DNA from: an uncultured Alphaproteobacteria bacterium
GTDB lineage: Bacteria; Pseudomonadota; Alphaproteobacteria; Methylaequorales; Methylaequoraceae
Direction: 5' to 3'
DNA length: 64,000 bases
NCBI GenBank assembly: GCA_902613995.1
Contig: CACMJG010000007.1
Location: forward strand, 1-64,000
A program made the position numbers and the translations under genes. Of the stretch, positions 9,574 through 18,125 are shown one piece after another; the first letter of the stretch is position 1; the number at the start of each line of letters is the position of its first letter. The notes under the pieces are model-generated. The model was given only the letters and a program-made list of their open reading frames with translations, ran no database searches and had not been told where the DNA came from.

Positions 9574-10306
9574 TTTTTTGTTTTTAATTATTATTCTTTT
9601 TCCATTTTTTGGGTTTTCTCAAATGGCTCCTGAAGGATTAGAAGCATTAACTATTACTGAGTCAGAAAATGGCACAAAAACATATTCTGTTTCGCTAAAA
9701 ATTTTAGCGTTGATGACAGCTTTAACAATTCTGCCTTCACTCGTTTTAGGAATGACTGCTTTTACAAGAATTATTATTGTTATGTCTATTTTAAGACAAG
9801 CTCTTGGCACCCAGCAAACACCGCCTAACCAAATTTTAGTTGCTATATCCTTATTTCTTACTTTTTTTGTAATGGCTCCCACCTTTAATAAAATTTACTC
9901 TGATGTTTCCGAACCTTATAATAATGGAGAAATGAATTTATCTGAGGCAGTTGAAAGTGGCGGGGGTGAGTTAAAAAAATTCATGGTTAAAAATACAAGA
10001 AAAAATGATCTGCTAATGTTTTCAGAGATGGCAAATGAGGGAAAGTTTGAAAATAGTTCTCAAATTCCTTTTTACATTGTTTTACCAGCATATATTACGA
10101 GTGAATTAAAAACTGCATTTCAGATTGGCTTTTTACTTTTTTTACCTTTTTTGGTAATTGATATGGTCGTAGCTTCTGTTTTGATGTCACTTGGTATGAT
10201 GATGTTATCTCCAATGTTAATCGCCCTACCCTTTAAACTACTCCTTTTTGTTTTAGTTGATGGTTGGTCAATGACTGTGGGGTCTTTGGTAGGAACGTTC
10301 TCGTGA
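9560..10306 (+). CDS. fliP: Flagellar export gate protein FliP
   Basis: FliP forms the core of the export gate with FliQ and FliR. The 248-residue protein has an N-terminal signal peptide (LFLIIILFPFFGFSQ, as in most FliP), then membrane segments. It carries the signature FTRIIIVMSILRQALGTQQTPPNQIL and, near the end, the FKLLLFVLVDGW motif (split here to stay short). The start overlaps fliO by 14 bases. Confidence 0.96.
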   Translation: MKKINFLFLIIILFPFFGFSQMAPEGLEALTITESENGTKTYSVSLKILALMTALTILPSLVLGMTAFTRIIIVMSILRQALGTQQTPPNQILVAISLFLTFFVMAPTFNKIYSDVSEPYNNGEMNLSEAVESGGGELKKFMVKNTRKNDLLMFSEMANEGKFENSSQIPFYIVLPAYITSELKTAFQIGFLLFLPFLVIDMVVASVLMSLGMMMLSPMLIALPFKLLLFVLVDGWSMTVGSLVGTFS

Positions 10307-10331
10307 ATTTAGGATTTAGGAGTGATTGGTA

Positions 10332-10598
10332 ATGGGATTTGATCAAAATGTTGAAATGATAAGATTAGCTTTTTACCAAGTTTTGATTTCTAGTGGTCCA
10401 TTTCTAGGTGCGGCTCTTGCTATTGGCTTGGTTATTGGAATTATACAAGCAGCTACTTCAATCCAGGAAATGACACTTAGTTTTGTTCCAAAAATTGTCA
10501 TAGTTATCTTTGCAATAGGATTCTTAGCTAATTTTCTTTTAGTAAGTTTAACTGATTATTTTCAATTTATTTTTGATACAATTTCAGGAATAAATTAA
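10332..10598 (+). CDS. fliQ: Flagellar export gate protein FliQ
   Basis: This is an 88-residue protein with two membrane segments around residues 16-36 and 50-75, including the conserved GLVIGIIQAATSIQEMTLSF. The ATG at 10332 is chosen over a TTG two codons upstream because AGGAG at 10318-10322 is about 9 bases before it. Its stop codon overlaps the start of fliR by one base. Confidence 0.95.
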   Translation: MGFDQNVEMIRLAFYQVLISSGPFLGAALAIGLVIGIIQAATSIQEMTLSFVPKIVIVIFAIGFLANFLLVSLTDYFQFIFDTISGIN

Positions 10599-11413
10599 TG
10601 TTTATTCCGTTACCTTTTTACAGTCCTATGGATGCCCTACCAGGACTCGAATTAAACTCTCTTATTGAGTACTTATTTAAATTCTTTTTATGTTCGATAA
10701 GATTATCAGCATTTTTCATATCAAGCCCTTTTTTTGGTTCAAGAGTTATTCCTTTGAATGTAAAAATAATTTTTTCTTTAGTGATTTCATTTTTTTATTT
10801 TGGGTATCTCTCTGATATTCAAATATCAGAACAAATTCTTGACAACCTTGTTATTGTAGTAATTGCTGAAGCTTTGATTGGATTATCATTGGGTTTAACA
10901 CTAACAATATGGTTTGCGGCAGCAAGTTTGGCTGGAGAGAAAATAGCAGCTACTACTGGGTTAGGTTTTTCCCAAATGGTTGATCCAGATACAGGCGGAC
11001 AAACACCAGTAATTAGTCTAATATTAGACTTATTTTTAATTACTGTTTTTTTATCGTTAAATGGACATTTAATCGCAATTGAATTTTTATTTAAAAGCTT
11101 TGAAATTTTTAATATTAATGATGGAATACCACCATTTGGTCTTGTCGGTTTGGGCATAGAAGCTGCTGGTGCTATGTTTTATACAGGAGGATTGATTATG
11201 CTTCCAGTTGTTGGAGCACTTTTACTAACAAACATTGCAATAGGAATTATAACAAGAGCAGCTCCTCAATTAAATATGTTTTCGTTTGCATTCCCTGTAA
11301 CTATGATTCTAGCTTTCTTCATAATGTATTTAGCTTCTCAATCTATAGGAAATGCATTTGCAGAGCTGACCAATAGTTCTTTAGGATCGATAGAAAATAT
11401 ACTCATTAATTAA
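10598..11413 (+). CDS. fliR: Flagellar export gate protein FliR
   Basis: FliR is an integral membrane gate subunit of 271 residues with about six hydrophobic segments. The conserved core GEKIAATTGLGFSQMVDPD (residues about 112-130) and the later GALLLTNIAIGIITRAAPQL-type helix identify it. It begins at TAATG, sharing one base with the fliQ stop, and is followed by flhB. Confidence 0.96.
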   Translation: MFIPLPFYSPMDALPGLELNSLIEYLFKFFLCSIRLSAFFISSPFFGSRVIPLNVKIIFSLVISFFYFGYLSDIQISEQILDNLVIVVIAEALIGLSLGLTLTIWFAAASLAGEKIAATTGLGFSQMVDPDTGGQTPVISLILDLFLITVFLSLNGHLIAIEFLFKSFEIFNINDGIPPFGLVGLGIEAAGAMFYTGGLIMLPVVGALLLTNIAIGIITRAAPQLNMFSFAFPVTMILAFFIMYLASQSIGNAFAELTNSSLGSIENILIN

Positions 11414-11428
11414 AAAGGATATAATTTA

Positions 11429-12580
11429 ATGGCGGAAGACAAAGACGAAAGTCAAGAAAAAACTCAGGAACCCACAGCCCGAAGGCTTGAAAAAGCAAAA
11501 GAGGATGGGAAAGTTTTGTCTTCAAAAGAAGCTTTTGTTTTTAGTTCAATGTTCATGGGAGTATTACTATTTTATCTTGCACCAATGCTTTTAGACGATT
11601 TTTTAAAAATTTGTAAATCTCTATTTTCGTTTGGTCCAGAATTAGCCTCTGGAAAGTCTCCTCTTGAATCTGTTGCTGTAGTTGTAAAATTTTTTATTCA
11701 AGTATTTTTAATTTTTTCAATACCACTATTGGTAGTAAGTGTACTAACGCAGTTTCTAATCGGTGGAATAAACTTCTCCTTAAAGTCAATTTACTGGAAG
11801 TTTGAAAAAATGAATCCAATTAAAGGATTAAAAAGAATATTTTCACTTAAGGGATTAGTAGAATTAGTAAAAGCTATATTAAAAGTCAGTCTTCTTGGTC
11901 TAGTAGCCTTTTTCTTGATTGAAAATAATTTATCTGATTTAGTCAATTTAACAACTGCTAATATTTTTTCCGCAGTAAATAGACTTTTTTCTTTTTTTCC
12001 AGAAATAATTGCCTATCTCCTTGTCGTTCTCGCATTTATAGCTTTTATAGATGTGGTTTACCAAAAATATGATTATATTAAGCAACTTAGAATGTCTCAT
12101 CAAGACCTCAAAGACGAATACAAAGAGACTGATGGACAACCTGAAGTCAAACAAAAAATAAGAAAACTTCAAGCCGAAGCTGCAACGAAAAGTAGAAAAG
12201 AAGCATCTTCTGTAGATAACCTTGAAGAAGCTACTGCAATAATTACAAACCCAACACACTTTGCTATAGCTCTTAAATATGAGGTTGGGGACGCAAAAGC
12301 TCCTATCATTATATCCAAAGGAAGAGGTAAAATTGCAGAATCCATAATTAAGAAAGGAAAGGAACTTAAAATTGGTACCATGCAAAGTCCTAAACTGGCA
12401 AGAGCAATATACTATACATCTGAAATTGGTGATGAAATCATGAGTAAGCTCTATAATGCTGTTGCTATTGCCTTAGCATATATTTATAAAATAGATAATG
12501 GAGAAGACATTGAGAAACCAGAGATAGAGATACCTGAGGATATGATTTTTGATGAGTTCGGAAGAAAAAATGATCAATAG
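11429..12580 (+). CDS. flhB: Flagellar export switch protein FlhB
   Basis: FlhB has four membrane helices and a cytoplasmic domain that cleaves itself to switch export from rod/hook to filament substrates. The cleavage motif NPTH is intact at residues 274-277. The N-terminus shows the conserved EKTQEPTARRLEKAKEDGK. Length is 383 residues, with a tail slightly longer than the shortest FlhB forms. flhA is not in the window. A small membrane protein gene overlaps its last 11 bases. Confidence 0.97.
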   Translation: MAEDKDESQEKTQEPTARRLEKAKEDGKVLSSKEAFVFSSMFMGVLLFYLAPMLLDDFLKICKSLFSFGPELASGKSPLESVAVVVKFFIQVFLIFSIPLLVVSVLTQFLIGGINFSLKSIYWKFEKMNPIKGLKRIFSLKGLVELVKAILKVSLLGLVAFFLIENNLSDLVNLTTANIFSAVNRLFSFFPEIIAYLLVVLAFIAFIDVVYQKYDYIKQLRMSHQDLKDEYKETDGQPEVKQKIRKLQAEAATKSRKEASSVDNLEEATAIITNPTHFAIALKYEVGDAKAPIIISKGRGKIAESIIKKGKELKIGTMQSPKLARAIYYTSEIGDEIMSKLYNAVAIALAYIYKIDNGEDIEKPEIEIPEDMIFDEFGRKNDQ

Positions 12581-12791
12581 AAATATTTCACAACTAATTG
12601 TTACTCTTGCTTTTTTTTACAGCTCTTTAATATGCCACTTTAAGGCCATTGAAGTGTTCGAAGAAAAAAATTTTTTGCTTGCTTTATTTCTTTGGTTTTG
12701 TGCTTTTACTTCTTTTTGTGGTGCGTTGAGATTCCAAATTGCAAAACTATATTATAAAATAAGAGATCTAAAGAAAAATGAACCAAAATAA
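12570..12791 (+). CDS. Small two-helix membrane protein, unknown
   Basis: I do not recognise this 73-residue protein. It begins at an ATG inside the end of flhB (11-base overlap); two in-frame upstream start codons are possible but would lengthen the overlap. There are two hydrophobic segments, about residues 8-25 and 33-52, and a basic C-terminus. Tight overlap on both sides places it in the flhB operon, so a role in the flagellar membrane complex is possible but unproven. Confidence 0.7.
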   Translation: MINRNISQLIVTLAFFYSSLICHFKAIEVFEEKNFLLALFLWFCAFTSFCGALRFQIAKLYYKIRDLKKNEPK

Positions 12792-12978
12792 TTGTAATAA
12801 CTGCGCGCATTTTTATGTGACCTATAAGAAAAACTTTCCGTATGGTTGTAAAGCATTTGGTGTAATTTCAAAAAATAACCCATATTTAGAAATAAAGAAA
12901 GTTTCTGGCACAGATTGTGCACTATTTCAAAAAAAACAAAAAAGTGTTAAAACATTTAATAAAGGAAGAATTGCATGA
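12778..12978 (+). CDS. Small four-cysteine protein, unknown
   Basis: This is a 66-residue protein with Cys pattern CNNCAHFYVTY, then FPYGCKAFG and GTDCALFQ. The spacing (CxxC plus two single Cys) suggests a small zinc or metal knuckle, an inference. I recall similar short CxxC-FPYGC proteins in other flagellated proteobacteria, often with no reliable function. It overlaps the genes on both sides by 14 and 4 bases, which implies translational coupling. Confidence 0.72.
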   Translation: MNQNNCNNCAHFYVTYKKNFPYGCKAFGVISKNNPYLEIKKVSGTDCALFQKKQKSVKTFNKGRIA

Positions 12979-13700
12979 CTCAACAACTTAATGCAATGCA
13001 AGAAAGCATAAAAATAGCTTTGGATGCGGCTGACGCAGCCACTGATGTGACCTCAGAATATAAAAGAATTAAAAACGAATATTTAAAGACGGAGCAAAAA
13101 ATGAAAGAAATTCACAAATATACAACAATCATTTTTTCAAGTTCAATTGCCACAGCTGTAATAGCAATCATTTTAACAGGATTATTATATTTTAAATCAC
13201 TATCAGAACTTGAAGATATGACAAGTACTAGTCGAGAAGCTTTAGTTGTCTTTGCTGAAAATGTTGAAAATGTTAACAAAGCTGTAGATAATATGAACCA
13301 AAGTTTGGCTAGACATACTGATCTATTAAATGCCAGTGACGAGATGAAAGTTAAGCTTGAGGAACTTTCCAGCGCTATTAATTCAAATGATAAAAAACTT
13401 ATGCTCAATTTATCAAAAGAAATATCAAACCTATCATCCGGACTTTCAAAATCAATTAAAAACGAAGCAGACAAACTCAATAAGTCAATTCAAGAGTCAG
13501 GTGTAGTCACCTCCGCGAGTGTTAATAAAGAAATTGGTAAACTTTTGAAAGATAATAAAAAGAACCAGAATGTTAAACTTTTAAAAGAACTTTCTAATAG
13601 CACCTCTTCATTAAATGCAGCACTCGAAGCGATTTCTAACCAAAACAAGCAGTTAGTTAAGGAAATAACAGATCAAAAAGAAAACATAACTTTCCCATAA
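12975..13700 (+). CDS. Membrane-anchored coiled-coil protein, unknown
   Basis: The 241-residue protein has a short helical N-terminus, one membrane segment at about residues 50-72, then a long region of heptad-like Leu/Asn/Ser repeats reaching the C-terminus, predicted periplasmic coiled coil. It is not a recognised chemoreceptor: the conserved signalling tip is absent, although the overall look (segment plus long helix) is similar. It starts in a 4-base ATGA overlap with the previous gene. Confidence 0.72.
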   Translation: MTQQLNAMQESIKIALDAADAATDVTSEYKRIKNEYLKTEQKMKEIHKYTTIIFSSSIATAVIAIILTGLLYFKSLSELEDMTSTSREALVVFAENVENVNKAVDNMNQSLARHTDLLNASDEMKVKLEELSSAINSNDKKLMLNLSKEISNLSSGLSKSIKNEADKLNKSIQESGVVTSASVNKEIGKLLKDNKKNQNVKLLKELSNSTSSLNAALEAISNQNKQLVKEITDQKENITFP

Positions 13701-13707
13701 TAATATT

Positions 13708-14508
13708 ATGTCTGAAACAAAAGAAGGAAACTTTCTCTTAAAAATTAATAAAATAAATGGTGGAAGTCATGCAGCAAATAATTTCTTAAAGCCAGACGAT
13801 ATAATTGTTGCACTTGATAACCAGATTTTTACTTTCGGTGAAAAGCAACTCACTGCTGATTTAAAAGAATTAAAAAAAAGTAATCAAAAGTCTGTGCTCA
13901 CAGTTTTAAGAGAGGATATATTTTTTAATTTACTTGTAGAAAATAGTTTAGGTTGCAAATTTACCACAACTACAGCTGAGGAAACCAATAAAATTAAATC
14001 TGATTATTTATCACAAGAAGTAAATGATCTTGATGAATTAAAAGAATTTATTGGAATGAGAGACGTTTACAGAAACTACGAAGTTATTGAAAATGCTAAT
14101 TCTTTATCAGCTGGCATTTTTCCCCCAATTTGGCTAGCTTATTCACAAAAATGGTGGCTTTTGTTTCTATTTACAGCAATTATGGCAGTATCCTTATCAG
14201 TTAATATTTATGTTTTTTTCTTGGGGTGGTTACTAACTTCAATTTACTGTTATAAAGCTCAGTTAAACCTTCTCTTCAGCTTTTCCATGCTAGAGGGCAA
14301 AGTTTTTTGTATAAAATTGTTGTCTAAATCAATTGATGAGGCTCAAAAAACCATAAGAAAGCTTGACCCAAAATCGAAATTTAAATTTTCAAAACTACCA
14401 AAACCACTTGTAGAAGAGGTTGAAAAAGATAAAAAAGACGACAACGTTAACAAAAAAGACAGTAATAAAGAAAACATTGTTGATGAAAATCAGACAGTAA
14501 TAGTATAA
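13708..14508 (+). CDS. PDZ-like / DUF2628-like membrane protein
   Basis: The N-terminal 75 residues (GGSHAANNFLKPDDIIVALDNQ) read like a PDZ fold. The middle (IFPPIWLAYSQKWWLLFLF) and the following hydrophobic segments resemble the DUF2628 family, small membrane proteins with a pair of helices. The C-terminus is a charged Lys/Asp/Asn tail. The protein has 266 residues. It is 7 bases after the coiled-coil gene and 10 before the RRF-like gene. Function is unknown; protein binding through the PDZ part is an inference. Confidence 0.68.
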   Translation: MSETKEGNFLLKINKINGGSHAANNFLKPDDIIVALDNQIFTFGEKQLTADLKELKKSNQKSVLTVLREDIFFNLLVENSLGCKFTTTTAEETNKIKSDYLSQEVNDLDELKEFIGMRDVYRNYEVIENANSLSAGIFPPIWLAYSQKWWLLFLFTAIMAVSLSVNIYVFFLGWLLTSIYCYKAQLNLLFSFSMLEGKVFCIKLLSKSIDEAQKTIRKLDPKSKFKFSKLPKPLVEEVEKDKKDDNVNKKDSNKENIVDENQTVIV

Positions 14509-14518
14509 ACTATACATT

Positions 14519-15118
14519 ATGGTAGCTGATAAATATACAATCCAAGCTGAAACTTTAATGAAGGCAGCGATTGAGGATTATACCGAGGTAATTCAAGAAG
14601 TTAAGTCATCAGATGCTAATTTAACAACGCTTAAAGGTATTAGAATCAATATTCAAGGCAAACCAAGACGATTGGTAGATGTCGGAGATATAAAAAAAAC
14701 TGAAAATGAAAATGTTGTTCAAATTTTAGTCTTCAACACAGATCATATACCTCTATTAACTGAAAAAATCGATGAAGTTGAATTTAATTACGAAGTTGAT
14801 GGACAATTCATTAACATTGACTTACCAGAACCCAGTTACAAACAATTAATGGAAGTTGTAGACGACCTAAATAGAAAAAAAAATTCTGGTTTAGCAAGAC
14901 TGACTAAGGCTAAATCCGAAGCAACTACAAGGGCACGAACAGCACTCGAAAATGATTTCATTTCTCAGGGTGTTGCTAATGCAGTTTCTAGGAAATGTTC
15001 AGAAATGCACGAGACATACTCGTCTAAAGTCAACGAACTTACAATTGAGAAGATAAAAGAGATTCTTGGTAACGAATATTTTGAAAAATATAAAAACGAA
15101 GAACTTGAATACGAATGA
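14519..15118 (+). CDS. Ribosome recycling factor-like protein (non-canonical paralogue)
   Basis: Read beside E. coli RRF from memory, the 199 residues follow the whole family pattern. There is a first helix, LKGIRINIQGKPRRL (cf. LLDGIVVEYYGTPTPL), then VQILVFNTDHIPLLTEKI, the INIDLPEPSYKQLMEVV turn and a long final helical pair with ISQGVANAVSRKCSEMH. The hallmark TGRASP loop at the end of helix 1 is replaced by SSDANL, and the region matching RNVRRD reads RLTKAK. Canonical frr normally sits near pyrH and tsf, not flagellar genes. It is probably a paralogue with another role, though it could be the cell's only RRF. Confidence 0.75.
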   Translation: MVADKYTIQAETLMKAAIEDYTEVIQEVKSSDANLTTLKGIRINIQGKPRRLVDVGDIKKTENENVVQILVFNTDHIPLLTEKIDEVEFNYEVDGQFINIDLPEPSYKQLMEVVDDLNRKKNSGLARLTKAKSEATTRARTALENDFISQGVANAVSRKCSEMHETYSSKVNELTIEKIKEILGNEYFEKYKNEELEYE

Positions 15119-16039
15119 TTAAAGTTTCAAATTTAAATGTGATCCTACATTCCCACTTTCAATATCCATATATTTCTTATTAATTAAGTCTTTGCTTTTC
15201 AAATCACCTTTATTATTGTCAACTTCAAAAGAGTTAGGACTCCAGTTTGGATAATTAAAATTAATTTCTCCAAATTTTTCTTTTTTGAACTTTTTATTTT
15301 CATTGTCGTTTATCGACTCAGAAATTTGATCATTTATTTTTACTAACTCAGACTTATCATCAAAAGCTAAAGTGATATTTTGTTTATTTTCCAAAACAAC
15401 TGGTTTGGTCGAATATTTATTAATATTACTCTCAATAACCTTATTTTTATTTTCGAGACCTATATTTTTGAAGTTGACATAGTTAGTTTTTTTAAAATTA
15501 TTTTTAGTAGATGCTACATAATTTTTAATGCCAGGTTTTTGGTTACTTTTCCACCATTCTCCGTAATTATTTTTATTAGCAATAACTTCTGAAGAATATT
15601 TTTTATCATCTATTTTATTGTTTTCTGCAATCTTACTCTCTTTTTGCTTATCGTCTTTCCAAAGATTGCTTATTCCTGAAGCATCAAGAGCTAGTTCTGA
15701 CGGCGTTTTATCAAATATTTTATTAAAAACCCAATTTCCGAAACCAGCAATCGCGCCAATGGGACCACCATACATAAAACCACCGAGACTATTTTGAATT
15801 AAGTCTCTATCGGATTTACTATCATCAGAATTCATACTTGAATAAATTCCACTAATAATTGGTAGGTTTTGGAAAGGGTTGACCAACCCTCTAAACCAAT
15901 CCCAAAAAGAGAATTCGTCTTTTCCAGGTTCATCAACCTTTTTATCACTTAAAAATTGTTGATTTTTAGGCCCTGTATTTTCTTTTACATGGGAAACTTT
16001 ATTTTTAGAAATATGAAATGGACTATTTTCTATTATCAT
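15119..16039 (-). CDS. Hypothetical protein of the motAB operon
   Basis: The 306-residue protein has a conserved patch at about residues 43-110 (FWDWFRGLVNPFQNLPIISG, then LGGFMYGGPIGAIAGFGNW). I associate this patch with an uncharacterised alphaproteobacterial family often near flagellar genes; that is memory, not a search. The rest is Asn/Lys-rich and probably disordered. It begins 2 bases after the motB stop on the same strand, so it is very likely co-transcribed with motA-motB. Its stop codon directly abuts that of the convergent RRF-like gene. Confidence 0.72.
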   Translation of the reverse strand: MIIENSPFHISKNKVSHVKENTGPKNQQFLSDKKVDEPGKDEFSFWDWFRGLVNPFQNLPIISGIYSSMNSDDSKSDRDLIQNSLGGFMYGGPIGAIAGFGNWVFNKIFDKTPSELALDASGISNLWKDDKQKESKIAENNKIDDKKYSSEVIANKNNYGEWWKSNQKPGIKNYVASTKNNFKKTNYVNFKNIGLENKNKVIESNINKYSTKPVVLENKQNITLAFDDKSELVKINDQISESINDNENKKFKKEKFGEINFNYPNWSPNSFEVDNNKGDLKSKDLINKKYMDIESGNVGSHLNLKL

Positions 16040-16041
16040 TT

Positions 16042-17226
16042 TTAATAATTTATCTCGATTTCGATTCTTCTATTTTTAGCTCTTCCCTGAGAAGTTTCAT
16101 TTGACTCTACTGGTCGTGTCTCTCCGTAGCTAATCGCCTTCATTCTTTTTGGATCGAGAGTGTCGTTTCTAGAAAGTTGTTGAACTACGGAGGCAGATCT
16201 TGCTGCTGCAAGATCCCAATTGTCTCTATAATTTGATCCAAATGTAAGTGGCACGTTGTCCGTATGACCCATAACCAATATCTCACTTCTTCCTTTTTTA
16301 TTTTGTTCAGCTATTTTAGACATTATCTCTCTAGCCTTGTTGGTAAGTTCAGCAGATCCTGACTTGAACGCACCAGCAGACCCAACAGTTATTATCACTT
16401 TATCGTCTTCTCTATCAACATTTACAAGACCTTCCCCTATTTCTTGTTTCAGTGCAATTTTTAATTTGTCCTCAGCCAATTCTGCTTTTTTAGCCTCTTC
16501 TTTGGCTGATTGGCTTTGTTCAGATTGACCTACACTTTCGCCATCTTCCCCTTCAGCGTCATTTTTACCTTTTTGAGAAGATGCAGTTGCAAGGTCAGCG
16601 AGCTGTTTTTCTAAACCACCAATTAAGATTTCGGATTCTGATTTTCCTGATGCAGCCTTAACAGATTCCACAGCATTTAAAGTCTCTTGAAGAAGTTGCG
16701 GTAGTTCTTTCTCGTCAGCCTCTGTTGGTGTAAAATTAACAACAACTTTACTTCCCAAAGCTTCGACAGTTATATCACCTCTTGCAATGGCTTCTTGAAT
16801 ATTTTTAGCAAGTTCTTTTGCATCCTCAGTTTCTCCATCGTCTTTTGTATTATCTTCTTGCTTGGTTTGAAGTTCTACTTTAGGTTGATCAGTCTCTGTT
16901 GTCTGTTGTTTTAAATTATCTTGAACTGCTGGCGTTGGGTTTGGACTAAAATTTAGAGATAATATTGTCGTTCCCTTTGGTGGTTCGACAACTGGTATAA
17001 CTCTTTGTATCCCAAAAGCATTCTTCATACTACCACTTATTTGTTTAAATTTTGGAACATTAAATTCTGCAAAAGAGAGGATTAAAACAAAAAAAGCCAT
17101 TAACAGTGTTGCCATATCTGCAAAAGTTGCCATCCAGGCTGGTGCTCCCTTTGGAGGACACTCTGGGCATTCATGCTCCTCTTCTTCATTAGAAGTCTGT
17201 GGATTTTCTGTTTTTTCCTCAGCCAT
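16042..17226 (-). CDS. motB: Stator protein MotB/PomB with OmpA-like domain
   Basis: This is the peptidoglycan-anchored stator subunit. A single membrane helix at about residues 31-53 (WMATFADMATLLMAFFVLIL) carries the ion-binding Asp37. The FAD motif and the following SFAEFNVPKFKQISGSMKNAFG are PomB-like rather than E. coli MotB-like, which suggests sodium coupling (inference). A long acidic linker follows, then an OmpA/MotB domain with ILVMGHTDNVP and RAKNRRIEIEI. The total is 394 residues, longer than usual because of the linker. Two Cys lie at CPEC before the helix. Confidence 0.94.
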   Translation of the reverse strand: MAEEKTENPQTSNEEEEHECPECPPKGAPAWMATFADMATLLMAFFVLILSFAEFNVPKFKQISGSMKNAFGIQRVIPVVEPPKGTTILSLNFSPNPTPAVQDNLKQQTTETDQPKVELQTKQEDNTKDDGETEDAKELAKNIQEAIARGDITVEALGSKVVVNFTPTEADEKELPQLLQETLNAVESVKAASGKSESEILIGGLEKQLADLATASSQKGKNDAEGEDGESVGQSEQSQSAKEEAKKAELAEDKLKIALKQEIGEGLVNVDREDDKVIITVGSAGAFKSGSAELTNKAREIMSKIAEQNKKGRSEILVMGHTDNVPLTFGSNYRDNWDLAAARSASVVQQLSRNDTLDPKRMKAISYGETRPVESNETSQGRAKNRRIEIEINY

Positions 17227-17236
17227 GACTTAAACT

Positions 17237-18010
17237 TTAGCCTCCAGCTGCAGCTTCCAAGAGCTTTTGTTTTTCTTTTGGAGGTAGATTTGCAACAAGT
17301 TGGTCTTGGATATTTCTTGGACTTTCACCCCTAGAAATGAATTGTAAACCTGTAATAATCATTTCTCTGTAGGTGGTTTCGTAAGCTGAGTATCCTTTTA
17401 ACTTTATCACAATCGGCATGAAAATAGTATTTGCGATCATTGCCCCATACAGGGTGGTTAAAAGAGCAACAGCCATCGCGGGACCTATTGCTTTTGGATC
17501 AGCCATATTTCCCAACATCGCGACTAATCCTACCAAAGTTCCAATCATTCCCATGGCGGGTGCTATATCTACCCAAGATTGAGCACAACCAATGTTTTTC
17601 TCGTGACGACCTTGCATAGCTTTTAGCTCTTTTTTTAATTGAACAGTTAGTTTTGATTCATCTGCTCCGTCTACAAGCATTTGTAAACCATTATCAAAAA
17701 ATGGATCGGGGGTCTCTTGACCTTCTAATGCCATCATTCCATCTTTTCTTGCAATACCTGCTAACTCGACTATCCTCTCAATAAGTTCATCCATTTTTTT
17801 CACTGGTGGCTTAAAAGCCTTTCCAAAAGCTCCGAAAGAACCAAGGTAAACGGGTAATGGAGCTGTATACATTACAGCAAAAAAAGAACCACCAAAAACA
17901 ATTAAAATTGAAGGAACATCAATGTAAGATCCCAAACCTCCGGCAGAGATCATAGCACCTGCGATCATTCCTATTGTACCAAGAAATCCTATTATTGTAG
18001 CTAAATCCAT
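17237..18010 (-). CDS. motA: Stator protein MotA/PomA
   Basis: This is a four-helix stator subunit of 257 residues. The N-terminus MDLATIIGFLGTIGMIAGAM and DVPSILIVFGGSFFAVMY match the PomA type. The proline-containing segment DIAPAMGMIGTLVGLVAMLG forms the third helix. It is 10 bases upstream of motB in the same direction. A sigma-54 promoter on the minus strand is predicted 40 bases before its ATG. Confidence 0.95.
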   Translation of the reverse strand: MDLATIIGFLGTIGMIAGAMISAGGLGSYIDVPSILIVFGGSFFAVMYTAPLPVYLGSFGAFGKAFKPPVKKMDELIERIVELAGIARKDGMMALEGQETPDPFFDNGLQMLVDGADESKLTVQLKKELKAMQGRHEKNIGCAQSWVDIAPAMGMIGTLVGLVAMLGNMADPKAIGPAMAVALLTTLYGAMIANTIFMPIVIKLKGYSAYETTYREMIITGLQFISRGESPRNIQDQLVANLPPKEKQKLLEAAAGG

Positions 18011-18047
18011 TTATTTTTCCATTTGCAATTAATATATAATTAATATT

Positions 18048-18077
18048 TTGGTATAGATTCTGCAACTTTAATACCAA
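18048..18077. promoter_or_regulatory. Palindromic bidirectional sigma-54 promoter, motA / DUF1566 gene
   Basis: On the + strand TTGGTATAGATTCTGCA gives GG at 18050-18051 and GC at 18062-18063. On the - strand TTGGTATTAAAGTTGCA gives GG at 18074-18075 and the same GC at 18062-18063. Both have GG-N10-GC spacing. TTGGTAT at 18048-18054 and ATACCAA at 18071-18077 are perfect inverted repeats centred on the shared GC. Predicted starts are 18075 (+) and 18050 (-). Two holoenzymes could not occupy it together. The third base of GGC is T in both arms. Confidence 0.72.
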
Positions 18078-18125
18078 AATAGAAAATATTGTTAATAATT
18101 TACATATTTATTGTATTATACAGAT

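Noticed and set aside
11948-12385. 145-residue minus-strand frame within flhB
   Set aside because: Phe/Ser/Cys-rich antisense composition typical of AT-rich shadows; flhB is certain here.
12975-13700. Chemoreceptor (methyl-accepting protein)
   Set aside because: Coiled coil and membrane segment fit, but the conserved signalling hairpin tip is missing.
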